64,000 nucleotides of DNA. Origin: Mucilaginibacter gossypiicola (GTDB lineage Bacteria; Bacteroidota; Bacteroidia; Sphingobacteriales; Sphingobacteriaceae). The DNA is taken from assembly GCF_900110105.1 (NCBI RefSeq), contig NZ_FOCL01000003.1:924465-988464 (forward strand), read 5' to 3'. The notes beneath the pieces were generated by a model that did no database searches, had not been told where the DNA came from, and saw only the letters and a program-made list of their open reading frames with translations. This document shows positions 7,654-15,859 of this stretch, piece after piece (the stretch's first letter is position 1; every line of letters begins with the position of its first letter). Position numbers and translations under genes: made by a program.

Positions 7654-9306
7654 TTAAAGCGAAACCCCTCTTTTCCACGGAATAAAATCATCCTGGCCAT
7701 GGCGTACCGCGTGGACTTCAATCTCTCCGCTGGCAACTTTTACTACATAATCCAGGATGCGTTCGCCGGCCTGTTCAATGGTTTCATCGCCTTCAACAAT
7801 AGTACCGGTATTAATGTCGATGATATCGCTCATGCGGTTGTATAACGCGGTATTGGTAGCAATTTTTACAACCGGGGCTATTGGGTTACCTGTAGGTGTA
7901 CCTAAGCCGGTGGTAAACAATACAATATTCGCTCCCGAGCCAACTTCGGCCGTGGTAGATTCAACATCGTTACCCGGCGTACACAGCAGGTTAAGGCCTG
8001 GCTTTGTCACTCTTTCAGGATAATCCAACACATCAGCTACCGGCGAGGTACCGCCTTTTTTGGCAGCACCGGCAGATTTGATAGCGTCAGTGATCAAACC
8101 ATCTTTAATATTGCCCGGCGATGGGTTCATGTAAAAGCCTGAACCTGCTTCTTCGGCGCGCTGACTGTAGGTGCGTACCAGGTCGGCAAAGCGTTCGGCC
8201 TTGTCTTTATCCAGGCAACGGTCTATCAGGTTTTGCTCTACGCCACAGAGCTCCGGGAACTCGGCCAAAATAACCGAACCGCCCATAGCTACCAGCAAAT
8301 CGGAAGTGTAACCGATAGCAGGGTTTGCTGAAATACCAGAAAAGCCGTCAGAGCCTCCACATTCCAACCCGATAGTCAGTTTGCTTAAAGGGGCCGGTTT
8401 ACGGGTGTATTGGTTAGCCTGCATTAAACCTGCCAGCGTTTGCCTGATGCCTTGTTCCATCAAATCGGCTTCTTTACCTGTTTTCTGCTGATCTAAAATA
8501 TACAAAGGTTTGTTAAACTGGGGCGAGCGTTTGTTGATCTCCTCCTGTAAAGTTTTAACTTCGGCGTTCTGACAACCTAAACTTAAAACTGTTGCCCCCG
8601 CAACGTTAGGGTGCGTAATATACCCGGCCAGCAAACCACAAAGCGCAGTTGAATCCTGGCGGGTACCACCACAGCCACCTGTATGGGTTAAAAACTTAAT
8701 GCCATCAACATTAGGGAAAACTTTGTTACCAGCACTTTGAGCGGTATCGCTGCCTATTTCGGTATATAAAACTTCATCTATCTGCGCACCTGCCTTTATT
8801 TTGCCAATCAATTCCTGCGCTTTGATCTCGTATGTTTTTTTGCGACCATAACCAAGTGGTTTTACCAATGCTTCCTGCAATACTTCGATATTACGGTTTT
8901 CGCAAAAAACCATCGGTACAACCAGCCAGTAATTAGCAGTGCCCACGCTACCATCTTCGCGGTGATAACCGTTGAATGTTTTACCTTCCCATTTGCTGAT
9001 ATCAGGCTTGTGCCAATCGGTATGGCTCTGGCCTGTTAAAAAGCTGTTAGCCGCGTGTTTTACATTAGCAGTACTTAGTAAACCGCCAACGGGTATAGGG
9101 CTCTGGGCCTTACCTACCAATACGCCGTACATAATAATTTCGCCGCCTTCAGGAATATCTACGATAGCGAATTTATGTTTGGCCGGGATCAGTTCCTTTA
9201 CTGTATAAGTGTCACCTTTATAAGTAACCTGCTCTGCAGCCTGTAAATCGGTAAGTGCTACAAGCACGTTATCGGCAGGGTGTACTTTTAATATATTCTG
9301 TTTCAT
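7654..9306 (-). CDS. uxaA: Altronate dehydratase UxaA
   Basis: 550 aa, cytoplasmic. D-altronate is dehydrated to 2-keto-3-deoxy-D-gluconate. The N-terminal SAF-type domain spans about residues 1-95 (NVLVALTDL through VGKAQSPIPVGG). The UxaA core then shows HREDGSVGTANYWLVVP, THTGGCGGTRQD, LSLGCQNAE, LECGGSDGFSGISANPA, EFPELCGVEQ and GLGTPTGNPIAPV, all family hallmarks including the conserved Cys residues. It is about 50 residues longer than the E. coli protein, within the range for Bacteroidota. It starts 12 bp after uxaB stops, so the two are an operon. UxaC and the KDG kinase/aldolase are not in this window and must lie elsewhere. Confidence 0.95.
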   Translation of the reverse strand: MKQNILKVHPADNVLVALTDLQAAEQVTYKGDTYTVKELIPAKHKFAIVDIPEGGEIIMYGVLVGKAQSPIPVGGLLSTANVKHAANSFLTGQSHTDWHKPDISKWEGKTFNGYHREDGSVGTANYWLVVPMVFCENRNIEVLQEALVKPLGYGRKKTYEIKAQELIGKIKAGAQIDEVLYTEIGSDTAQSAGNKVFPNVDGIKFLTHTGGCGGTRQDSTALCGLLAGYITHPNVAGATVLSLGCQNAEVKTLQEEINKRSPQFNKPLYILDQQKTGKEADLMEQGIRQTLAGLMQANQYTRKPAPLSKLTIGLECGGSDGFSGISANPAIGYTSDLLVAMGGSVILAEFPELCGVEQNLIDRCLDKDKAERFADLVRTYSQRAEEAGSGFYMNPSPGNIKDGLITDAIKSAGAAKKGGTSPVADVLDYPERVTKPGLNLLCTPGNDVESTTAEVGSGANIVLFTTGLGTPTGNPIAPVVKIATNTALYNRMSDIIDINTGTIVEGDETIEQAGERILDYVVKVASGEIEVHAVRHGQDDFIPWKRGVSL

Positions 9307-9318
9307 TGCTCGTTCTGT

Positions 9319-10812
9319 TTAAATAGCGTGTATCGCTAATTCCCCCTGTTCGTTAATCAGCTTAAACTGACGTGTTACAGCCTCGGTAAAGCCGGGTAAG
9401 GTTGTCAGATCGGTATCCCAAAGGCTTTTGTTTTTGAGGATAGCATTTATCGCGGTCTCAGCATCTGCTCCGCTCCAAGCTTTGCTTAAAGTTGCTGCCT
9501 GGTCATCCGTTATGGTGTAACTATCCGAATGGGCTGTTCCGACATACTTGCCTTCAGCTGTTTCCGTGATCTGCATAAAGCGAATAAAAGCTGCAAAACC
9601 AAGGGCCATCATCTGCGGTGCCTTATTGTTTTGTTTATAGTAGTTTAATAATAACGGAATAACACGCATTTTAATTTTAGTAGCGTACTGTACCGAAATA
9701 CTTAACCACTCATGCCTGATGTTTGGGTTACGGAACCTGTCGAGCACCTTATTGCCAAAATCGCGGGCTACATCTTCATCAATTTGGTAAGGGATGGATG
9801 GCATGATCTCGGTGAACATCAACTGCGTAATGAACTTTGTAAAATGTACATCATCCATGGCTTCCTTAACCGTTTTAAAACCTGAAAGATAGGCTACCGC
9901 GCAGCTCAACGTATGCGTACCGTTAAGTAACCTTAGCTTCAGCTCCCTGAACAGTTCAATATCGGGGGTAATCACCACGCCTTTATCTGACTGGGCAAAA
10001 GATAATACTTCGGCTATTTTTTCATCGCCCTGGATAGCCCAGAGACTATAAGTTTCGGACATGATGCTGAGGTTATCGGTATACCCCCGCTCGGTTTCCA
10101 TGGCATCGCTCATTTGCTGATCTGGTCTGCCGGGCACAATCCTGTCCACCAATGAATTGCAGAAGCTATTGCTGCTTTCCAGCCAGTCCATAAATGCGGG
10201 CTCCAGTTTATTCAAATGGGCAAGTTCCAGTACAATGGATTCCAGTTTTTTACCATTATCGATGATCAGCTCGGTTGGGATGATCACCAGCCCGGTATCT
10301 GGTCTGCCGTTAAAGGCCCTGTAACGCTCATATAAAATAGCCAGCAATTTGCCGGGGAATGATGCCGGCGGATGTTTACGTACATCTTCCTTCACCAGTT
10401 GAATGCCTACCTCCGTTGTATTGGAGATCACTACCTGCAAATCCTTGCTCCGGGCTATCTCCAAAATCTCTTCCCACTCACTTGATGCCGAAAGCACGCG
10501 ACTGATCGCTGAACAGATCACCTGCTCATTAACTTCCTTACCATCTTCAATCCCTTTTGAATAAATGGTGTACAAACCATCCTGCATATCAAAATCAATA
10601 GTTGAGCCTTTATCTGTAGATTTAACAACAGCTACCCTGCCATTGAAAATGCCGGCACGATTCGCCTTATCAATAAAGTAATCGGGCAGGCCGCGCAGTA
10701 AAACGCCAGTACCGAATTGCAGCACTTTTTCGGGCAAGTCAAATACATTCACAGGAGGCAATTCATTTGCCGGTACCGTTGTTTTGTTGAGGTTATATCT
10801 TGATAATATCAT
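9319..10812 (-). CDS. uxaB: Tagaturonate reductase UxaB (altronate oxidoreductase)
   Basis: 497 aa, cytoplasmic, of the polyol dehydrogenase superfamily. It reduces D-tagaturonate to D-altronate with NADH. The nucleotide-binding start is EKVLQFGTGVLLRGLPDYFID with VAVVKST after it. The catalytic segment KLRLLNGTHTLSCAVAYLSG carries the family Lys/Asn/His arrangement. Length fits UxaB (about 480). It lies 25 bp downstream of the GH105-DUF4350 gene and 12 bp before uxaA. Placing it directly after periplasmic pectinases links extracellular depolymerisation to uronate catabolism. It is also the acceptor step for tagaturonate made by the LgoD-like enzyme. Confidence 0.93.
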   Translation of the reverse strand: MILSRYNLNKTTVPANELPPVNVFDLPEKVLQFGTGVLLRGLPDYFIDKANRAGIFNGRVAVVKSTDKGSTIDFDMQDGLYTIYSKGIEDGKEVNEQVICSAISRVLSASSEWEEILEIARSKDLQVVISNTTEVGIQLVKEDVRKHPPASFPGKLLAILYERYRAFNGRPDTGLVIIPTELIIDNGKKLESIVLELAHLNKLEPAFMDWLESSNSFCNSLVDRIVPGRPDQQMSDAMETERGYTDNLSIMSETYSLWAIQGDEKIAEVLSFAQSDKGVVITPDIELFRELKLRLLNGTHTLSCAVAYLSGFKTVKEAMDDVHFTKFITQLMFTEIMPSIPYQIDEDVARDFGNKVLDRFRNPNIRHEWLSISVQYATKIKMRVIPLLLNYYKQNNKAPQMMALGFAAFIRFMQITETAEGKYVGTAHSDSYTITDDQAATLSKAWSGADAETAINAILKNKSLWDTDLTTLPGFTEAVTRQFKLINEQGELAIHAI

Positions 10813-10837
10813 GCTCTTTTTAAATTGTAATAGGTTA

Positions 10838-12748
10838 CTATTTTTTTGTTTGAGGAATTTGCTTAACCAGCCAGCTTACCAGATCGTTAGCTGCTTTAAA
10901 ATTATCATAATCAGGAGGCAGCTTGCGGCCGTCTGTATATTCGTTATAAAACCAGGGATCGCCAACGGCAAACACAGTACCTTTACCATATTTGGCAGTA
11001 GCTACAATGACGTCCTTACCGTTAACTAATTGCGCAACTGCCGGATTATTGAGCTGCAGGGTGCTCAACTCTTTGATGTAAATTTTTCGGGCCGTTTTAA
11101 AGATGGCATTATCTTGTGGGATATTAATTGCACCCTGCTCAAAGTTACGCCCTACCACACGGTTAACACTATTTAAGTTAAAGCTGATGCCAAATTTCGC
11201 CATCAGTTTGTTGAGGTGTACAAACTCGGCATTGCCCGTATCGTTATTTAACACCACCAATACACCACCATTTTTTACCCAGTTGCTGACGGCCTGGATA
11301 TGTGGCTCTTCAATATATTTTGCATCCGGGTTTTCCTTCGGGATATCAGGGTCAACAATAACATAGGCTGCTGCTTTTTTGAGGTTCTCCGCATCCGGCG
11401 CTTCATTTAAAGTTTTGGTGTGCAGACCATAATTGTTAAAGATCTGTCCAAAAAACGAAAAACCATTGTTGTCCTGCTCCTCCCATTTGTAATGGAACGG
11501 GATACTTTTACCGGTGACATCATCATGATGTTCGTTATTAAAATAGCTGTCTAAAAGTACAGTTTTGCCTTTGCCTATATTCAGATTGGCTAAACGCTCC
11601 ATCTCCACACTGGCCAGCATAAATGAACCAACACCTTTAGTTTCATTAACGACGGTTTTTACACCTGCATAGTACTCGTAACTGCCATCGCGATATGGTT
11701 CGCCGCCAACACCTACCGCACCTGCGGTGCCTTTAATGTTTACCTGTCCGTCAGCATCCGTTTCAATGAAATTTTTGAGGATGGCGTCGTAAGCCTTTTG
11801 AGCTACCGGCAGATATTTTTGAGACAAATAGCCTTCCCTTACACCTTTAGCCAGCGTGTAAACAAACATGCACGATGCCGATGCTTCCAGATAATTACCA
11901 TTCTTACCGCCCTTATCAAGTACCTGGTACCACAAACCCGAACCCGAATCCTGGCTGCCTTGTATCGCCACAGCAAGGCGGTTCAAAATGGCCATTAACG
12001 CGGCACGTTTAGGATGATTAACCGGAAAATATGGCAACACATCAACCAGAGCCATAGCATACCAGCCATCGGCACGGGCCCATAAACTTGCCGACAGACC
12101 AGTTTGAGGGTTAGCCCAGCGTTCCTTTTTGCTTTGATCCCAGGCATGGTACAGCAAACCTGTTTTGCTATCGCGTGCATGTTGCTCCATCCAGATAAAC
12201 TGATCAGCTATCTGGTCAAAGTCTGCGTCTTCATGGTAAACGGAAGCATATTCGGCATAAAATGGCTCGGCCATGTATAAGCCATCGAGCCACATTTGGT
12301 TAGCATATCTTTTTTTATGCCAGAAACCACCTTCGGGTGTTTTGGGTTGTTCGTCCAATTGCTTGCGCAGTAAGGAAGCCGCTTTATAATATTTTCCGGC
12401 ACCTAATACCTGGTTCAGAAATAACAGACTTCGCCCTGAAAGGATATTATCCAGCGTATAATCTTTGGCTTTGTAAGTGCGAATGCTTCCATCTGTGCCT
12501 ACGTACCTGTCCATCGATTTTTGGATATAACCAAAATATTCGTTTTGGGCCGATTGCTGCCAAACGCTTTGCAAGCCCTGCAAAACAATCCCCTGATCGT
12601 ACGACCAGTTAGTGCCCGGCAAAGAATCCTTCCAGATACGAATAGCGGTATTAGCCATTCGCTGCGACCATGGCAGCGTTTGCGCCTTAAGCCCCAAACC
12701 CGCAAACAGGAATACACTCAACAATAATATTTTCTTCATACAACTCAT
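10838..12748 (-). CDS. GH105 unsaturated rhamnogalacturonyl/galacturonyl hydrolase fused to DUF4350
   Basis: 636 aa with a signal peptide ending LKAQ (about residue 23). Residues about 25-390 are a GH105 (alpha/alpha)6 barrel: MWLDGLYMAEPFYAEYA carries the catalytic Asp of this family, and WARADGWYAMALVDVLPYF and GEPYRDGSYEYYAG are characteristic. Residues about 395-630 form a second domain, DUF4350-like (LLDSYFNNEHHDDVTG, YVIVDPDIPKEN, GGVLVVLNNDTGNAEF, VGDPWFYNEYTDGRKLPPDYDNF), a combination often seen in Bacteroidota pectin loci. GH105 removes the delta-4,5 unsaturated uronic acid left by pectate or RG lyases. The start ATG overlaps the stop of the pectin esterase gene by 4 bp (ATGA). Confidence 0.9.
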   Translation of the reverse strand: MSCMKKILLLSVFLFAGLGLKAQTLPWSQRMANTAIRIWKDSLPGTNWSYDQGIVLQGLQSVWQQSAQNEYFGYIQKSMDRYVGTDGSIRTYKAKDYTLDNILSGRSLLFLNQVLGAGKYYKAASLLRKQLDEQPKTPEGGFWHKKRYANQMWLDGLYMAEPFYAEYASVYHEDADFDQIADQFIWMEQHARDSKTGLLYHAWDQSKKERWANPQTGLSASLWARADGWYAMALVDVLPYFPVNHPKRAALMAILNRLAVAIQGSQDSGSGLWYQVLDKGGKNGNYLEASASCMFVYTLAKGVREGYLSQKYLPVAQKAYDAILKNFIETDADGQVNIKGTAGAVGVGGEPYRDGSYEYYAGVKTVVNETKGVGSFMLASVEMERLANLNIGKGKTVLLDSYFNNEHHDDVTGKSIPFHYKWEEQDNNGFSFFGQIFNNYGLHTKTLNEAPDAENLKKAAAYVIVDPDIPKENPDAKYIEEPHIQAVSNWVKNGGVLVVLNNDTGNAEFVHLNKLMAKFGISFNLNSVNRVVGRNFEQGAINIPQDNAIFKTARKIYIKELSTLQLNNPAVAQLVNGKDVIVATAKYGKGTVFAVGDPWFYNEYTDGRKLPPDYDNFKAANDLVSWLVKQIPQTKK

Positions 12749-13737
12749 TTTATCTGCGTTATATCCCAGTGATCATTCCCCGCAAGAATGTTAATCAAAG
12801 TATATTTCTTCACTTCGGCTTCAGTTAGCTGGTGCGACCATGGCGCACGTTTACTTATATCAACACCCTGGCTTTTGTATTCGGCAAAAAAGGCGGTCTT
12901 TTCGTTTTCGGGGTTACGCCAGTTGTCCCATCCAATGGCATAAATGTGCTTATCCATTGTGGTATTGATAAAAACTGACCTGGCATGCGGTCGCCATGGC
13001 CTGCCCAGGAAAACTTTGTTAACAGAAGTATCCGCGGGTACCAGTTTACAATCCAAAAACACAAAGCCAAACTGCTGCCGGGGCGTAGTTGCAGGAGCCG
13101 TTATAAAGGAATTTTTTAAGCTCTTAATCACACATTTTTGGAACACAGAAGTTGCTTCGCCGAAAATAAAATCTGTAGTACCTTCAATGTAGCAGTCTTT
13201 ATAAAACTGGCGGCTGTTTTCGGTACCGGCATACAGCGTATCCTGGTTGCCAAGCAAACGGCAATTGATCACGGCACACCTGTCTCCCTCAACATGCAAA
13301 GCAACGGCCTGCCCTACCGGACCGGCTGCGTTTGCTATGGTTAAATTACGGGCAGTAAAATCATTTCCCTGCACCAAAATCGTATAGGAAGTATAGGTTG
13401 TAAACTCAGTTTTTCCAAAGGCATCCTTCCCTTGCGAGTTCGGTTTGCCCGAAAAATCACTGTTGGTTATAACGGTTTTATTTGGGTCCTCTCCAATCAA
13501 CTCAATATTACATTTCCAGGAAGGAATCACCAGTTTTTCCTGGTAAACACCTGCTTTTATATAGATGCTAACCTTTTGTTGTGACAGATCGCGAACGGCA
13601 TTTACAGCCTGCTGAATAGTTTTAAAATCGCCGCTGCCATCCTGGGCCACAGTAAAGCGCTTTGGGTATACAACCGCCTGCGCCAACAGTAATGCCGGTA
13701 CAAAAACGATCCATATCAACACCGCGACCTTCTTCAT
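12745..13737 (-). CDS. CE8 pectin methylesterase
   Basis: 330 aa with a signal peptide ending LLAQA (about residue 20). It is a right-handed beta-helix of the CE8 family: FTVAQDGSGDFKTIQQAVNAV at the start, then AVALHVEGDRCAVINCRLLG, QDTLYA (first catalytic Asp), IEGTTDFIFGEATSVF (second Asp) and FLGRPWRPHARSVF (catalytic Arg). It removes methyl esters from homogalacturonan in the periplasm or at the surface, preparing it for GH28 and PL22. It overlaps the GH28 stop by one base (TAATG) and the next gene by 4 bp, so translation is coupled. Confidence 0.95.
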   Translation of the reverse strand: MKKVAVLIWIVFVPALLLAQAVVYPKRFTVAQDGSGDFKTIQQAVNAVRDLSQQKVSIYIKAGVYQEKLVIPSWKCNIELIGEDPNKTVITNSDFSGKPNSQGKDAFGKTEFTTYTSYTILVQGNDFTARNLTIANAAGPVGQAVALHVEGDRCAVINCRLLGNQDTLYAGTENSRQFYKDCYIEGTTDFIFGEATSVFQKCVIKSLKNSFITAPATTPRQQFGFVFLDCKLVPADTSVNKVFLGRPWRPHARSVFINTTMDKHIYAIGWDNWRNPENEKTAFFAEYKSQGVDISKRAPWSHQLTEAEVKKYTLINILAGNDHWDITQIK

Positions 13738-15392
13738 TATTTTAAACCGGTTAATGAATTTTCTGCCGCGCCTGAACCAAACTCAACTTTGTTTTTCGCC
13801 TTTGAGGCATCTGTATTCAGCAATTTTATTTGCTGCGATTTTTTACCGCTGATCTTTAACAACAGCTGCGTATCGCCATAAGTAATATGATCAAACGTAA
13901 TGCTGCTGCTGTTTTGAACATTAATGAGCGGACTGGTTTCTTTGCTTTCGAGGTGAATGTTCTTTAAGAAAACATCCTGCGCCTCTATTACATCCGCGCC
14001 TTTAACAGTTTTGAAAGTACTGTTTTCGATGTGGATATCTTTAATCCCCATCTCGGGCAGTCCCCTGATCATGAGCGCTTTTTCAGCGCCATTACATACC
14101 ACATTATCCACATAAAACTTTCGGAATGAAGGCGTAGCTTCGGTTACCGGCACAACAACCTGGTCGTTTACATTATCGTCTTCGCCGGGAGATTTGCCGC
14201 CATAGTACATATCAAAAAGGATGGCCTCATGAAGAATATCCTTCATGGCGATATCCTTAATAAAAATATTTTCAACCACCCCGCCCCTGCCGCGCGTAGT
14301 TTTAAAACGCAGACCAATATCAGTTCCAATAAACGTACAGTTAGACACGAAAATATTACGCGCCCCGCCCGACATTTCACTACCGATCACAAAACCACCA
14401 TGGGCACGGTAAACCACGTTATCCCTCACGATAATATTTTCGGTTGGCTTGCCACGTTTGCGACCCTCCTCGTCCCTTCCCGATTTAATGCAGATGCCAT
14501 CATCACCGGCATCAAAAGTGCTGCCCTCTATTAACACATTCCTGCACGACTCCACATCAATTCCGTCGCCATTTTGCGCATTCCAGGGGTTTCTAACCCT
14601 TGCATTCTGTACCGTAAGGTCTTCGCATAATAAAGTATGGATATCCCAGGCAGGCGAATTTTGCAGCGTAACACCCTGCAGCAATACCTTTTTACAATTG
14701 GTAAGCACCAACATATTCGGCCGGAAAAAATCTTTGAAAGGTTCATTATCCTTGAGGGTTTTGCCATTGCCTATCACACCGGCTCCCGGAGTTTTTAGTC
14801 CGCTGACATAACTTTCAGACGGGTACCAGGACTTGCCGTTTTCGCTCACTACACCGCCCGATGCCACCAGTTTTTTCCATTCAGCTTCGGTAAGCCTTTC
14901 TTTGCTTATCGCCCGCCAAACCTCGCCATGGCCATCTATGATCCCTTCGCCGGTAATAGCTATATTGGTAAGATCGGTACCTGATATTGGCGATTGGTTA
15001 CGCACCGCAGCATGACCTTCATAATTGCCTTCAACCAGTTTATACTGGCTTTTATCATCGGTAAACTGAAGCAACGCCGCACGGCTCACATGCAGGTTTA
15101 CATTGCTTTTCATCACCAGCGGACCAGTTAACCACAATCCCTGCGGGATAAGCACTACCCCTCCCCCCTTTGCGCTGCAAGCAGCTATCGCTTTATTGAT
15201 ACTTGTAGTGTTTAATGTAATTCCATCGGCTTTAGCACCGTATTTTAAAATGTTAATTGTATCTTTTTTAAATGAGGGCTTGCTTACCTGCGGCAAATGC
15301 TGCCAGGAATACTGCCGAACCTGCGCCTGCGATGTAAAACAACCCGCCAAAAGCAGAACCGCTACCCCAAACCTTATTTTTATTACCGACAT
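13737..15392 (-). CDS. GH28 polygalacturonase
   Basis: 551 aa with a signal peptide ending SQAQ (about residue 24). It starts with a pectate-lyase-3-like beta-helix segment (INILKYGAKADGITLNTTSI). The GH28 active site is complete: NGDGID (D276/D279), GDDGICIKSG (D297-D298), RAHGGFVIGS (H331) and RFKTTRGRGG (R362, K364). It hydrolyses alpha-1,4-galacturonan, probably exo-acting as for many Bacteroidota GH28 with the first-strand insert. It is the first gene of the CE8-GH105-UxaB-UxaA operon and follows a 467-bp non-coding stretch that must carry its promoter. Confidence 0.95.
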   Translation of the reverse strand: MSVIKIRFGVAVLLLAGCFTSQAQVRQYSWQHLPQVSKPSFKKDTINILKYGAKADGITLNTTSINKAIAACSAKGGGVVLIPQGLWLTGPLVMKSNVNLHVSRAALLQFTDDKSQYKLVEGNYEGHAAVRNQSPISGTDLTNIAITGEGIIDGHGEVWRAISKERLTEAEWKKLVASGGVVSENGKSWYPSESYVSGLKTPGAGVIGNGKTLKDNEPFKDFFRPNMLVLTNCKKVLLQGVTLQNSPAWDIHTLLCEDLTVQNARVRNPWNAQNGDGIDVESCRNVLIEGSTFDAGDDGICIKSGRDEEGRKRGKPTENIIVRDNVVYRAHGGFVIGSEMSGGARNIFVSNCTFIGTDIGLRFKTTRGRGGVVENIFIKDIAMKDILHEAILFDMYYGGKSPGEDDNVNDQVVVPVTEATPSFRKFYVDNVVCNGAEKALMIRGLPEMGIKDIHIENSTFKTVKGADVIEAQDVFLKNIHLESKETSPLINVQNSSSITFDHITYGDTQLLLKISGKKSQQIKLLNTDASKAKNKVEFGSGAAENSLTGLK

Positions 15393-15661
15393 GTTTATAT
15401 TTTAAAACAGCTATTTATCGCCTTATAATTGGTGCAGGACCCTTAAATCCTAAACAAGATTAAAGGCTGACAGCAATAAAAAAAAGGATTTGCCCAACTA
15501 AAACCGCGCAAACGTTCCCAGAAACGTTTGCGTAAATTCTGGGCGGCGGCGGGCGGGATCATATTACTGCTTAAATGCCTATGAATTATTCCTGATTGCA
15601 CATCATTCCTTTGTATGCTCCTTTTTTGTTGTTGTGAATATCGTTTACAGGTAGAGAAAAA
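15393..15661. other. Non-coding region upstream of the GH28 operon
   Basis: First half of a 467-bp gap between two minus-strand genes (15393-15859). It must contain the promoter of the GH28-CE8-GH105-uxa operon. I see no perfect TAnnTTTG box on the minus strand. It carries the palindrome at 15507-15532 and a GGTGCAGGAC string at 15431-15440 (plus strand) that equals ten bases of the box upstream of the CE12 gene at 40905, but in the opposite orientation to the gene. The second half is the inverted-repeat element at 15662-15794. Confidence 0.6.
15507..15532. promoter_or_regulatory. 26-bp palindrome, candidate operator
   Basis: CGCAAACGTT (15507-15516) and AACGTTTGCG (15523-15532) are perfect reverse complements around 6 bases. 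The AAACGTTT-type core is typical of LacI-family operators. It lies 115 bp upstream of the GH28 start codon, a sensible place for a regulator of the homogalacturonan/uronate operon. No LacI gene is in the window, so the partner would be encoded elsewhere. Confidence 0.45.
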
Positions 15662-15794
15662 TCATTGCCGTTGGTTTTAACCAACGGGATAATGAGTAGC
15701 AATAAGAGGGCTTCAGCCCAAATCCGCTTGCACAATTGGGCTAAAGCCAGGACTTTTCAGCTTTGATCCCGTTGGTTAAAACCAACGGCAATGA
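15662..15794. repeat. 133-bp nested inverted-repeat element, MITE/REP-like
   Basis: Outer arms 15662-15690 and 15766-15794 are 29-bp perfect reverse complements. Each arm is itself nearly palindromic (CCGTTGGTT then AACCAACGG). Inside lies a second imperfect inverted repeat, GGCTTCAGCCCAA and TTGGGCTAAAGCC. I recall similar 'CCGTTGGTTTTAACCAACGG' elements repeated in Sphingobacteriaceae genomes. There is no coding sequence; it separates the sulfatase gene from the GH28 operon. Confidence 0.8.
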
Positions 15795-15859
15795 ATGTTT
15801 TGCATTTTTAAACTGCGTTCTTAAAATGCCGGCTTTAACCTTTTTACTGCCTTATTACA

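Noticed and set aside
7420..7845. 141-codon plus-strand open frame
   Set aside because: It runs antisense across the 5' end of the LgoD-like gene, the repeat-bearing gap and the 3' end of uxaA, and has no protein-family character.
15431..15440. Third copy of the CAGGA box upstream of the GH28 operon
   Set aside because: Only ten bases match, the second CAGGA unit and GCCTT edge are missing, and the orientation is opposite, so it may be chance.
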